NCBI GenBank assembly: GCA_030836785.1 | Contig: JAUPLT010000229.1 | Span: 1-56,111 of the forward strand | Direction: 5' to 3' | Length of the DNA: 56,111 nt | Source: Actinomycetota bacterium | Lineage (GTDB): Bacteria; Actinomycetota; Actinomycetes; Mycobacteriales; Mycobacteriaceae | Program-made: the position numbers and the translations under genes | Part shown: in pieces, positions 8,301-17,284 of the stretch | Layout: each line of letters opens with the position of its first letter | Position numbering within the stretch: position 1 is the first letter of the stretch | Notes under the pieces: model-generated | What the model was told of the DNA's origin: nothing | Seen by the model: only the letters and a program-made list of their open reading frames with translations | Databases searched by the model: none

Positions 8301-10738
8301 CGGTGAACGGCAGCCTCGGTTACGCCGGATCCTCCGGTCTGTTCATCGGTGACTCCGTCACCGCCGACTTCTCCCACGGCGGTACGATCACCGACTTCAC
8401 CACCAGCGGCGTGGTATTCGAAGGCTCGTCCACGAACTCGACGATCTCGAACTTCACCATCTCCGACAACGTCTACGACGGAATCCAGATCGCCGCGGCC
8501 GCGGGGAGTGTGCCCTACGACTTCACCGGAACTCAGATCTCCGACAACACCATCTACGGCAACTCGGCATTCGGTATCGAGACCCTGGCACCGGTATCGG
8601 GACTGACGATCAGCGGAAACACCATCGGTAAGCAGGGGACGAGCAACCCGTGGGGCTATGTCAGCGACGGGGCCAACGCCCACGGGGTAGTCCTGGCGCC
8701 AGGCACCTACGCCGGTTCCAGCATCAGCGGAAACGTCATCTCCCACAACATGCGCAGCGCCATCTACGCGCCCGGCGGTGTCAAGGGCCTCGACATTTCC
8801 GGAAACGCCCTGAGCGACAACGGAACCCACGGTATCGAGTTCGTCACCGGAGACTTCGCCGGGACCGACATCCAGAACAACGTCATCCGGTCCAACGGTG
8901 CCGATGGAATCTCGCTCGGAGCGGGAATAGGGCAGGGGACACGAACCCCCGGCATCAACCCGTTGGTCGGTTACACCACCGAGGGTGGACGCTACCTCGA
9001 CGCCCACTACGTCCTGCCCTACGCGAACAATCCCGACTTCTACTCCGAGCAGACGCCGCCGCCGGACCCGACGATCCAAATGCGCGTCGGCACCAAACAA
9101 CTCGAGGTCAACCTCGACACCGGCTCGCGTGGACTGTACTTCGACGAAGCCTCGCTGGATCCGAACGTTCTCAGCCAGGGCACCGTCCTGGGGACCGGCC
9201 ACGTCTACCTCAACAGTTCGAACCGGCTGTATTTCGGCGACTGGGTGCAGCTGCCGGTGACGTTCACGCAGTCCTACTTTCAGACAGCCGGCGGCCAGAC
9301 TGACACCAGCCGCAAGGCGGTGGCCACCATGCCGGTGCTCGTGGTGCAGGCGATCGGGGCCTCCACGACTCCCGCCCCTGGGCAGACCCAGGCCAGCACG
9401 ACGTTCAACACCACTATCGACAGCGGATTCGTCACGATCACCAACGGCGCCGGCGATACTCAGCAGGCACCGATCGTGCTCAATCCCAACGACCCCGGTA
9501 CCGGAATCGTGACGATTCCCGGCGGCTACTGGGCCAACTACGCCGACAACGTCGGCAAGCTGGCTCCGGTCGCCAACTTCGGGGTCGGGTTCGACCGCTC
9601 CGGTCAGGGCACCGCCCCCACCGACAACGGGGTCAACCAGGTCTACAACGCGTTCCTGAACCTCACCGAGATGCAGAACGGCACCATGCGGCCGGGGTAT
9701 GTCATGACAGCCCAGGGCGTCACGCTCGGCCTGGACAGCACTGTGTCCGGGTACGCCTACACCGACCTCGCCCCGACCGGGCTGGCCCAGGGCGCCCAGA
9801 CCGCCCCGGACTGGCAACCGGCGACGGGAACCATCACGGCCGGGTCGACGACCTACGGTGTCGGCCAGATCGTCCTCGATATGGGCTACGGAGGCGGAAT
9901 CCTGACCCTGCCCGGCTACGCGCCACCCGGCAGCTTCACCCAGCGCTTCACGGTCAACCTGCTCGACTCGAATGGCGCTGTGCGCTACGACGTGGACCTG
10001 TCCGAGGGCCGGACCAACCTGATGAACCCGGAAAGCATCGACCTGTTCAACCCACTAGCCGGGAACTACTCGCAGAACACTCCACCGCTGAGCCAGCAGT
10101 TCTTCAACACCGGCCGTCCGGCGTTCGCCGGCCTCGACTACCTCTTCGACGCAGGCTCGGGCTATCTGGGCCTTGCCCAAGGGCGGACCCAGCAGGCAGC
10201 GGATGCGCTGGCCTCGGCCAACGGACTCGTTACCCCGGGCTACTACCAGAACGCGACCGCTCCCACGGGGGTCCGCAATCTCACCATCAAGGACAACACC
10301 ATCGCCGATAACGGCGGCGCTGGGGTCGGGGTCAACGGTGCCGGCTCGGTGGGCAACGCCGTCCTCACGAATTCGATCCATTCGAATGTGGGGCAGGGCA
10401 TCTCCCTGACGAATGGGGCCAACGGCGGCCAGCCGGCTCCGGAGTCCGTCGTGGCGAATCGGGTTGCCGACGGGGTCACTGTCCAGGGGACCATGCCGGC
10501 GGTTCCCGGCTACAGCGGAAACTTCACGGTGCAGGTGTTCCGGTCTCCCGCCACGGACGCCGGGAATGTCGAAGGTCGGCAGTATCTCGGCGCCATCCTT
10601 ACTGCCGCGGGTCAATTCCAGGGCCAGCTGCAGGCGACCGGTCTGTTGTCCGGTGACTGGATCACCCTCACCGCAACACCTGTCCAGATCCCCAACAACA
10701 CATCCCAATTCTCAGTACCGGTCCAGATCGAGGTGTAA
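5336..10738 (+). CDS. Giant secreted protein: CAACW/NPxxDLxGGALVLIRR N-terminal module, pepsin-like aspartic protease domain, beta-solenoid/beta-helix with a second protease-like domain inserted
   Basis: Signal peptide MVAKFGARAGAAAFVLGLSVAGPAGFAAA from GTG 5336 with RBS ggaggc; D-T-G at 6722 and D-S-G at 7361 (213 codons apart); parallel beta-helix coils (SGNxI..N) at ~8420-8930 and ~10260-10430; second DTGS at 9116 with DMG at 9878. Confidence 0.85.
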   Translation: MVAKFGARAGAAAFVLGLSVAGPAGFAAADTPDSESGSAQAAAGESAVQTAPARSTRANKPSRSRTRGPAPSATSERLPREPGERAVSTGDVRPDNPAPAAATRPAGLTAAARSSVSAPTAAATRRPVTAALGSAAAVGNTDRPERSAVVPVAPAASVTAASPQAAASGASNCAACWGAEAPSIAAAVTTAVNHAFNSAFDWLASLPANPISDLVGGALVLIRRALFLVPEGVTVTQTTPTSLSVSVNTGSVAYFRHDGTTLQISGDPWFFGAQSYDDTAGLDVSVTNTGNAGCAGMVLTSGTVNGDLTTSQIDSIRFGTGAAFTDKVTASVSGGPLTLRDAVRGLTGVELRAPVVLASDVEIDAGTKNAFFGGTVDGTAEGTQSLTVTALGTTTFDAAVGGQVPLASLLTRAVTPLDIRQSANTTTIPLHYMPEYSTSGQLQVKYGIDVAIGANHSRTFVFDTGGNGFFAGYNPDYFTGVTLTDEQVDIVYTSGNYYDAVVANAVVTIGPEGGPRVSTVRPVQIGAILQGGNQSDGQVFDFTNPFAPPVDGRFSGDFGAAFGVQPSDNGETGLSSVLFQLPGNLSTGFLVQLGPIGIDPQLTVGITDELRDQFPYAIPVSALSGGGTYPVSGYQVLQQFGFSPQYFVSSPEGLLYPLGTEQFQQCAVQCLPSLIDSGAPSTSVRLPGAPTPFPLSTANNSALQPGSTFIAQFPTTQGRPPLEWTFVAGSIGSVNAVGYDDQSGAATTTQNVNTGLNLYNGYDVMFDTQKQVIWLRPNGGQSTVNLQSVTTTGDQSYQQNAVLSGSYATASGDFSVSGVTDLAADTTINAGSGAITFSGTVDGPHALTVNSTGATHFVRGVGQQIALTRLTTDAGGSTSTAGVTTQDGQTYGDTVTLNGAYQVNDGEFTVAGAATLAGQTSISTTGGDITFVSTVDATPGQGFTLRLVTDGGHTQLSGAVGAVNPLGGIGMANTAEHTVATVTAAGTVAVNGSLGYAGSSGLFIGDSVTADFSHGGTITDFTTSGVVFEGSSTNSTISNFTISDNVYDGIQIAAAAGSVPYDFTGTQISDNTIYGNSAFGIETLAPVSGLTISGNTIGKQGTSNPWGYVSDGANAHGVVLAPGTYAGSSISGNVISHNMRSAIYAPGGVKGLDISGNALSDNGTHGIEFVTGDFAGTDIQNNVIRSNGADGISLGAGIGQGTRTPGINPLVGYTTEGGRYLDAHYVLPYANNPDFYSEQTPPPDPTIQMRVGTKQLEVNLDTGSRGLYFDEASLDPNVLSQGTVLGTGHVYLNSSNRLYFGDWVQLPVTFTQSYFQTAGGQTDTSRKAVATMPVLVVQAIGASTTPAPGQTQASTTFNTTIDSGFVTITNGAGDTQQAPIVLNPNDPGTGIVTIPGGYWANYADNVGKLAPVANFGVGFDRSGQGTAPTDNGVNQVYNAFLNLTEMQNGTMRPGYVMTAQGVTLGLDSTVSGYAYTDLAPTGLAQGAQTAPDWQPATGTITAGSTTYGVGQIVLDMGYGGGILTLPGYAPPGSFTQRFTVNLLDSNGAVRYDVDLSEGRTNLMNPESIDLFNPLAGNYSQNTPPLSQQFFNTGRPAFAGLDYLFDAGSGYLGLAQGRTQQAADALASANGLVTPGYYQNATAPTGVRNLTIKDNTIADNGGAGVGVNGAGSVGNAVLTNSIHSNVGQGISLTNGANGGQPAPESVVANRVADGVTVQGTMPAVPGYSGNFTVQVFRSPATDAGNVEGRQYLGAILTAAGQFQGQLQATGLLSGDWITLTATPVQIPNNTSQFSVPVQIEV

Positions 10739-10746
10739 CGGGAGCC

Positions 10747-13700
10747 ATGGCGACAAAGCGCAGTACGCGGGTGGGGGCGGCGGCCTTCGCACTGGGAGTT
10801 TCGTTGGCCGGCCCCCAGGTAGCACTGGCCGGTGCCGACAGCCCGGACTCGGATAGTGCCGCCCAACCGGCGGCCCGCGCCGAGGCCGGCGGCGCCGATT
10901 CGGTGCGCTCCCGCGTTCCGACGCAATCGCGGGACGATGCGGGTGCGGCAGAGGCTGCGGCACCGGAGCCGCGGGGTCCGCGGGCGCGGGTGGCTCCACC
11001 CGCCGACCGCAACCCCGCCGAGCGGCGGCGGATAGCAGCCGAGGGGGCCGTCAGGCAACGCATTCCGGTCGCGACAGCGATGTCACCCACAGTGGCGCAG
11101 CCTGCCGCAGCTGCACGCCGCCCCGCGCCATCAGTCGTCGGCTCGCACACACCCATGCCAGTAGGCGGCCCGGCCGTGGCGCCGGGATCCGCAGCCGTCG
11201 AGGCCGGCGCAGCGGGGCCGTCCGCGGTGGCGCCGGGGGCCGCGTCAGGACTGAGCACCGAGTGCGCCGCTTGCTGGGGAACCCAGGCACCGTCGATCGC
11301 TCAGGCGGCCACGACGGTGGTCAACCATCTGTTCAACTCAGCCTTCGACTGGTTGGCCACCTCTCCGGCGAACCCGCTCACCGATCTTCTCGGGGGTGCG
11401 CTGGTGCTGATCCGGCGAACGTTGTTCTTCGTACCCGACGGGGTCACCGCCAGCCAGACCGGGACAGCGCTGACGGTCTCGGTCAATACCGGCAGCGTTG
11501 CCTACCTGCGTCGGGACGGTACCTCGATCGAGGTATCCGGCGACCCGTGGTTCGTGGGCGCCCAGCGATTCGACGCGGCGACCGTGTCCACCGTGGCGGT
11601 CGGCAATCCCGGCAACGCCGGCTGCGCCGGGTTGGCGGTCACCGCCGGCACCGTCAACGCTGACCTGACGACCTCCCAGATCGACGCGATGCGGTTCGGT
11701 TCCGGTGCGGCGTTCAGCGGACAGGTCGACGCCACCGTCGCCGCAGGACTGCTGAGGCTGACCGATGCGGTGCGCGGCCTTCAGGGAGTTCGGCTGGACG
11801 CCTCGGTCGTTCTCGCCAATGACGTGGAAGTCGACGCGGGAACCGGTGATGCGAAGTTCACCGGTACGGTCGATGCAGCCAGCGCCGGCGAGCAATCGCT
11901 GACGGTAACCGCCCTGCGCACAACAACTTTCGACGCCGCCATCGGGGGCCAGGCCGCATTGGCGAGTCTGCTCACCCGGGGTATCGCCCCGATCGCCATC
12001 GAGCAGTCCGAGGACTCGAAAACCATTCCGCTGCATTACCTGCCGGAGTACAACGCGACCGGCCAACCTCTGGTCAAGTACGGAATCGATGTGTCCATCG
12101 GCGACAATCCGGCGCTGATGTACGAATTCGACACCGGCGGTGTCGCATTCTTCGCCGGCTACAACCGGCAGTACTGGAAGGACGTGCCGCTGACGTCGAC
12201 CGGCGTCGCTGAGGTCTATTCGTCGAGCAACTACTACAACGGCGTCGTGTCGAACACGCCCATCACCCTCGGAACGGGCACCCAGACCGTCTCCACCGTG
12301 CAGCCCATCCAGATCGCCGCCATCCTCGCCGGCGGAGTTGCGAACACTGGCACCGTCTTCGACTTCAGCAACCCCGAGGTTCCGCCCGTTGAGGACCGGT
12401 TTTTCGGCGACTTCGGCGCATCCTTCGACACGCTGGCGGTCAACGGCCTCGACACCCCACTTGCCAACCCGCTGTTCCAGCTGCCGGGAAACCTCTCCAG
12501 CGGATTCTTGGTGCAACTCGGACCGATCGGCATCGACCCGCAGTTGACCGTCGGCGTCACCGATGCGTTGCGCGCCCAGTTCCCCTACGCCGTGCCGGTG
12601 CAGGCAGTGGTGGGGGGAGGCACTTACCCCGTCTCGGGACTGCCGGTCCTGGAATGGTTCGGCTTCTCGCCGAGTTACTACGCCCAGGCCCCGGGCGGAT
12701 CGGAACAGACCATCGGAGTGACCCCGTATCCGCAATGCGCGGTGCAGTGCCTGCCCACGCTCATCGACAGTGGGGCCCCCTCGACCGGTATTCGCCTCAA
12801 AGGCGGTGGCGGCGACCCGTATAACGTCGACAACCAACTGAAACCCGGAGTCAGCCTGATCGCGCGATTCCCGACCACCGAAGGACGTCCGCCACTGGAA
12901 TGGAACTTCGTCGCCGGCAACAACGGATCTGTCAATCTCGTCCAATACCAGCAGGGTTCGCTGATCGACAGCCCGGGCCAGAACGTCAACACCGGGCTTA
13001 ACCTCTACAACGCTTTCGACGTCATGTTCGACGTCAAGAAGCAGGTGATCTGGCTGCGTCCCACCGGTGGTGAATCAATGGTGAGACTGAATTCGGTGAC
13101 CACCACCGGAGACCAGACGTACCGGCAGAACGCCACCCTCGCCGGCACGTATTCCACCGGCGGCGGGAATTTCTCGGTGGCTGGTGTGACAACCCTGCTC
13201 GACGACACCGTCATCAACGCCGACGGCGGCGCCGTCCGGTTCTCCGGAACCGTGGACGGTCCGCATTCCCTCGCGGTGAACAGCACCAGCACAACGGAAT
13301 TCGTCCGCGGCGCCGGGGGAGAGGCAGCCCTGAAATCGCTGCGCACCGATACCGGAGGGTCGACCGCGACCTCGGGTGTCATCACCACCGGCGCCCAGAC
13401 CTACAACGACGACGCAGTACTCAACGGGCAGTACCAGGTGGGCGAAGGTTCGTTCGCGGTGGCCCGAAACGTCAGCCTGACCGGCCCGGTCAGCATCGGT
13501 ACTCCCGGCGGCGACATCATCTTCGGGGGTGCCGTTGACGCCCTGCCGGGCAAGGGCTTGACGCTTGCCTTCACCACGGCACCCGGGCGTCACATCGTGC
13601 TCAGCGGTGACGTCGGTGCCACCAACCCCCTCGGGGGCATTGCCGTGACCAACCCGGGCGGCACTGCCGCCGACCCGGCGAGCCTCTCCGCCGCAGGCTC

Positions 13701-14718
13701 GATCACCCTGACCGGAACTCTCGGATTCGCTGCCGCAGAGGGTATCTCGGTCGCCGACCACGTCACGACCACGTTGACCGGCGGGGGACTGGTCCAGGGG
13801 TTCGCCGAAGCCCAGGGCGGCACTGGCGGGATCGGGATATCCCTCGGCGCGTCGAAGGGCTCCCAAATCAGCGGATTCATCGTGAGCAATAACGCCGCCG
13901 ACGGCATCGTGGCCACCGGGGCCGATGACCTCCGCATCGAGAACGTGGCGATCATCAACAACGGCGGAAGCGGCATCGTGGGCCAGTCCGGCAGCATCAC
14001 AGTGGCCGCCTCGTCGGTCACCGGCAATGGGCTCAACGGTATCGAGTTCGACGGCATCAGCAAGGCGGTGGTCACCGACACCACGATCAGCGGGAACGGT
14101 ATCGGTGGGACTCCCGCCAGCGCCGACGGCATCCAACTCAACAACGCGGTCGACGTGACCGTCGGCGGCAGCACGATCAGCGGAAACACCAAGGCCGGAA
14201 TCCGCTCCACCAACTCCGACACCGTTGCGGTATCGAACAATGTCATCACCGGCAACGGCGCCGTTGGTGTGGTCGTCGACGGCGGGGTGGGCAACTCGAT
14301 CCTGTCCAGTTCGATCTACGCCAATGCCCTACTGGCCGCCACGACGGCCGACGGGATCTCATTGCGCAACGGTGGCAACGCTGACCAGGCAGCTCCGGTG
14401 ATCGATACGGCAGCGTTCCTCGATGGCCGCATCGCGGTAACCGGCACACTGACGCTTCCCGACAGGTACACCGGCGACTACCGGATCCAAGTGTTCTTCA
14501 CCCCGTCGACGACCGCGTCCTCGGTCCAGGGCCAGCAACTGTTGGGCACGATCGTCGTGAACTTCGCCGACGAACGGACCAAAGCCTTCTCGGGCGCGTT
14601 CGTTTCCGTGCCGTCCAGCCCCGGCAACTACGTCACCGCCACGGCCACGCCGTCGACCGGCGACCTGAACACCTCGGAGTTCTCCGTTCCGAGGGTGATC
14701 GGGCCGGTGCAGCTCTGA
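10747..14718 (+). CDS. Secreted paralogue of 5336..10738: one pepsin-like domain plus beta-helix, no second insertion
   Basis: MATKRSTRVGAAAFALGVSLAGPQVALA signal peptide; collinear similarity throughout (CAACWG, DTGG at 12130, DSGA at 12766, right-handed beta-helix coils). Confidence 0.87.
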   Translation: MATKRSTRVGAAAFALGVSLAGPQVALAGADSPDSDSAAQPAARAEAGGADSVRSRVPTQSRDDAGAAEAAAPEPRGPRARVAPPADRNPAERRRIAAEGAVRQRIPVATAMSPTVAQPAAAARRPAPSVVGSHTPMPVGGPAVAPGSAAVEAGAAGPSAVAPGAASGLSTECAACWGTQAPSIAQAATTVVNHLFNSAFDWLATSPANPLTDLLGGALVLIRRTLFFVPDGVTASQTGTALTVSVNTGSVAYLRRDGTSIEVSGDPWFVGAQRFDAATVSTVAVGNPGNAGCAGLAVTAGTVNADLTTSQIDAMRFGSGAAFSGQVDATVAAGLLRLTDAVRGLQGVRLDASVVLANDVEVDAGTGDAKFTGTVDAASAGEQSLTVTALRTTTFDAAIGGQAALASLLTRGIAPIAIEQSEDSKTIPLHYLPEYNATGQPLVKYGIDVSIGDNPALMYEFDTGGVAFFAGYNRQYWKDVPLTSTGVAEVYSSSNYYNGVVSNTPITLGTGTQTVSTVQPIQIAAILAGGVANTGTVFDFSNPEVPPVEDRFFGDFGASFDTLAVNGLDTPLANPLFQLPGNLSSGFLVQLGPIGIDPQLTVGVTDALRAQFPYAVPVQAVVGGGTYPVSGLPVLEWFGFSPSYYAQAPGGSEQTIGVTPYPQCAVQCLPTLIDSGAPSTGIRLKGGGGDPYNVDNQLKPGVSLIARFPTTEGRPPLEWNFVAGNNGSVNLVQYQQGSLIDSPGQNVNTGLNLYNAFDVMFDVKKQVIWLRPTGGESMVRLNSVTTTGDQTYRQNATLAGTYSTGGGNFSVAGVTTLLDDTVINADGGAVRFSGTVDGPHSLAVNSTSTTEFVRGAGGEAALKSLRTDTGGSTATSGVITTGAQTYNDDAVLNGQYQVGEGSFAVARNVSLTGPVSIGTPGGDIIFGGAVDALPGKGLTLAFTTAPGRHIVLSGDVGATNPLGGIAVTNPGGTAADPASLSAAGSITLTGTLGFAAAEGISVADHVTTTLTGGGLVQGFAEAQGGTGGIGISLGASKGSQISGFIVSNNAADGIVATGADDLRIENVAIINNGGSGIVGQSGSITVAASSVTGNGLNGIEFDGISKAVVTDTTISGNGIGGTPASADGIQLNNAVDVTVGGSTISGNTKAGIRSTNSDTVAVSNNVITGNGAVGVVVDGGVGNSILSSSIYANALLAATTADGISLRNGGNADQAAPVIDTAAFLDGRIAVTGTLTLPDRYTGDYRIQVFFTPSTTASSVQGQQLLGTIVVNFADERTKAFSGAFVSVPSSPGNYVTATATPSTGDLNTSEFSVPRVIGPVQL

Positions 14719-14732
14719 TCGGTCGGTGAAAT

Positions 14733-16805
14733 CTAGGTTCGGATCTGCCACCCGACCGACGGATCCAGCGCCAGGCTGAGGACGTCGACCGCCTCGAAGG
14801 CACTCATCGGGATGGTGCTGAGTTCCTGCTGAGCAGTCAGGTGATCGGTCCCGGTCCAGCCGTTGCCCATGGCCAACAGCCCGGCTCCGTCTCGTCCCTC
14901 CCCGAACGAGTCGTAGATCACCGCGCCGTGCTGCTGTAGCGCACGCAGGACCACCTGGGTGGCCGGATCGTAGGTTGAGATGTCGAAGTCGGCGCGCAAC
15001 CGGAATACCGTGCCCATCGGGACACCGTCCGGGTTGGTGCCGGTGCCGTCGCCGGCCAGGGCCGGCCAGCTGTGCCCGGTTCCGCGGTCCTTGGCGATGA
15101 CGATGCCCAGCATGTGGTCGATCTCGCCCCGTTCGAGGTCGTCAGGGCGAAGCATCAGCGGCAGATAGGGCAGTTTCGCCGCGTTGGCCGCACCGATCGT
15201 CGGGTAGAACGGCGAACTCATGTCGTAGTGCACGCCGGCTTCGGCGATCCAGGCCGATCCCCACAATGCGGCGTACGCGGCGTTACCCAACGCGTCGAGA
15301 ACGCCGGCGGCCGGCAGTTCCACTCCGTTGGCGACGTTGATCAACTCCTGGGAGATGCAGGTTCCGGTCTGGAACACCAGCAGGTGCCGATCCCAGGCCG
15401 GAACATCGGGCATGCCCTCAACGAGCGGGTAGTCCGGGATGGCGTAGGGGCGGTCGTCGATATTGGGTCCGGTGGTCGAATATCCGCGGTTGAAGATGAC
15501 TGTCTCGGTGGGGTGGTCGGGGCCGACGATGTTGACCGGCATTGTGGCGGAACTTCCCATCCACGGCGTGGTCTGCCATCGGGCTATCAGGGTGCCGCCG
15601 ATCAGATCGGTCCACGTCTGCGACTCCGCAAGGACCGGCAGGGGACTGACGTCGGCGTGGAAGACGGTGTCCGCGGGCATCAGTGTGCAGCCGCAGAACG
15701 TCGACAGATCGCGCACCGGAGCGCCCGCAACGAAGGTGACCATCACCGGTACCAGGACGCTGCCGCCGTAGCCATCCTCGATCGTCACGGTGAACTGATC
15801 TTGCCGGTCGGCCGCCGTCGCGCCGGGGGCAGAGGCGGCGGCGAGGGCTTCCGCACCGGGGGAGTAGGTGAATTCACCCGAGTCGGTCACCGCGACAGCA
15901 CCCTTGGCCGGTGCCGTTGAGGCCAGATAGGTCAGCGGGTCGCCGTTGGGATCCGAGCCGAGAATCCTGCCGGTGAGCACGCCGGTGACCGGATCGGGCG
16001 GGTCGAGGCGAAGTGTCGCAGACGGTGCGTTGTTGAACGGCGCGACGCTCACGCGGACTGTTGTGGTGGCGGTGTGCCCGGCAGTGCCCACCAGGCCGAA
16101 GGTGAGCAGGTTCAGCAATCCCTCGAGCCCGTGGAGGTGGAAGCCGCCACCGGCGTCGCTGGCGGTCACCTCGAAGGAGTCGACGGAATCACTGCGCGCC
16201 AGCATCGGATCGGCGGTGTACGTGTACTGCCCGGACGGGCTGAGCGTCACAGTGCCGTGGGCCGGGGCGCGGGTCACGGCAAGTCCGATGGGGTCGCCGT
16301 CGTGGTCGGTGGCGTCCACTGACCCGCTGACGATCCCGCCGGGTGATTGCCCGGTCTGGATCCCAACGGGTCGCGGAGCGGAGTTGCCCAGCAGTGCTGT
16401 CAGCGGATCGGACCGGGTGACCGCAGCAAGCGGCGGTGTACCCGGGGAGGCCTTCGTCTGAGCCGCGGCAGGGCGCTGGGAGTCCGCAACCCGCTGGACG
16501 GCCGCCGGGGCCGGCTTCGACCCCCGTTGCCGTGGCGGTGCTGCCGTGTGCCGTGCGCCTGAGCCGACGCCCGGGAACGTTTTCGCCTGGCGCGCAGTCG
16601 CCGTGGCCCGGGAACGTTGGTCGGCGGAGCGGACCGCATCGGCTGAGCCGTCGTCAGCCGGATCTGCCGCAGCCACCCCGGTACCGGCAAGAAGCACCGT
16701 CGCCGCTCCGGTGGCGGCCGAAAGGACAGCCCAGCCGACCCCCGCCGCGATCGTCGTGCCGCTGATTCGCCGCCCTGTGAACATCCCCGGCCCCTTTGCT
16801 CGCAC
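14733..16805 (-). CDS. Secreted VCBS/Ig-like repeat protein with uncharacterised C-terminal domain
   Basis: Signal peptide; VSGSVDATDHDGDPIGLAVTRAPAHGTVTLSPSGQYTYTAD and GVLTGRILGSDPNGDPLTYLASTAPAKGAVAVTDSGEFTYSP tandem VCBS/cadherin-like modules; LLNLLTFGLVGTAGHTATTTVRVSV mycobacterial motif. Confidence 0.8.
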   Translation of the reverse strand: MRAKGPGMFTGRRISGTTIAAGVGWAVLSAATGAATVLLAGTGVAAADPADDGSADAVRSADQRSRATATARQAKTFPGVGSGARHTAAPPRQRGSKPAPAAVQRVADSQRPAAAQTKASPGTPPLAAVTRSDPLTALLGNSAPRPVGIQTGQSPGGIVSGSVDATDHDGDPIGLAVTRAPAHGTVTLSPSGQYTYTADPMLARSDSVDSFEVTASDAGGGFHLHGLEGLLNLLTFGLVGTAGHTATTTVRVSVAPFNNAPSATLRLDPPDPVTGVLTGRILGSDPNGDPLTYLASTAPAKGAVAVTDSGEFTYSPGAEALAAASAPGATAADRQDQFTVTIEDGYGGSVLVPVMVTFVAGAPVRDLSTFCGCTLMPADTVFHADVSPLPVLAESQTWTDLIGGTLIARWQTTPWMGSSATMPVNIVGPDHPTETVIFNRGYSTTGPNIDDRPYAIPDYPLVEGMPDVPAWDRHLLVFQTGTCISQELINVANGVELPAAGVLDALGNAAYAALWGSAWIAEAGVHYDMSSPFYPTIGAANAAKLPYLPLMLRPDDLERGEIDHMLGIVIAKDRGTGHSWPALAGDGTGTNPDGVPMGTVFRLRADFDISTYDPATQVVLRALQQHGAVIYDSFGEGRDGAGLLAMGNGWTGTDHLTAQQELSTIPMSAFEAVDVLSLALDPSVGWQIRT

Positions 16806-16956
16806 TCAATGTAGCGCCTGCGGTGCAGTCACTTATCCAGTTCGAGGCTATTTTCTTGGGTTCGTTGGCGTTCAGTAAAGGTAGCTGGTGGTGTACGTCT
16901 CCCGATCGCCCGCGATGAGCGGCAAGCCGGACTGCCGCCTGAATCTGTCCGCGCTG

Positions 16957-17193
16957 CTACTCGGCGGCGTCTTCTTTGCCGGCGTCTTCTTTGTCGCTCG
17001 TGAACACTTCCTTGGCCTTGTCGACGGCATGGGTAGCGATGGCGGTGGCGTCCTCGACGATGGCGCCGACACCGCCGGCGATGTCGCCCTTCAGGATGTG
17101 ACCGGCGTCCTCGACGATGTCGGCGGCCTTCTCGACGGCATGCGTCGCAATGTCCTTGGCGGCGTCGACGGCGGTCTTCGGATCGAGATTCAT
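16957..17193 (-). CDS. Small Ala-rich amphipathic helical protein with internal duplication
   Basis: 78 aa; DIATHAVEKAADIVED and AIATHAVDKAKEVFTSD repeat the same helix; RBS-like aaggag upstream of ATG. Confidence 0.6.
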   Translation of the reverse strand: MNLDPKTAVDAAKDIATHAVEKAADIVEDAGHILKGDIAGGVGAIVEDATAIATHAVDKAKEVFTSDKEDAGKEDAAE

Positions 17194-17284
17194 GGGATTC
17201 TCCTTGATTCAGTGGACTTGTCTACGACGCTAGTCCGATCCCACGACGGGTGTCACCGCTGTGTGACTATTCACTCCTCGCGCG

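Noticed and set aside
7283-9817. 844-aa antisense ORF opposite the dual-protease gene
   Set aside because: Typical high-GC antisense frame; translation lacks domains or signal, while the plus-strand frame has coherent protease and beta-helix motifs.
11338-12945. 535-aa antisense ORF opposite the paralogue
   Set aside because: Same antisense artefact; no recognisable protein features.
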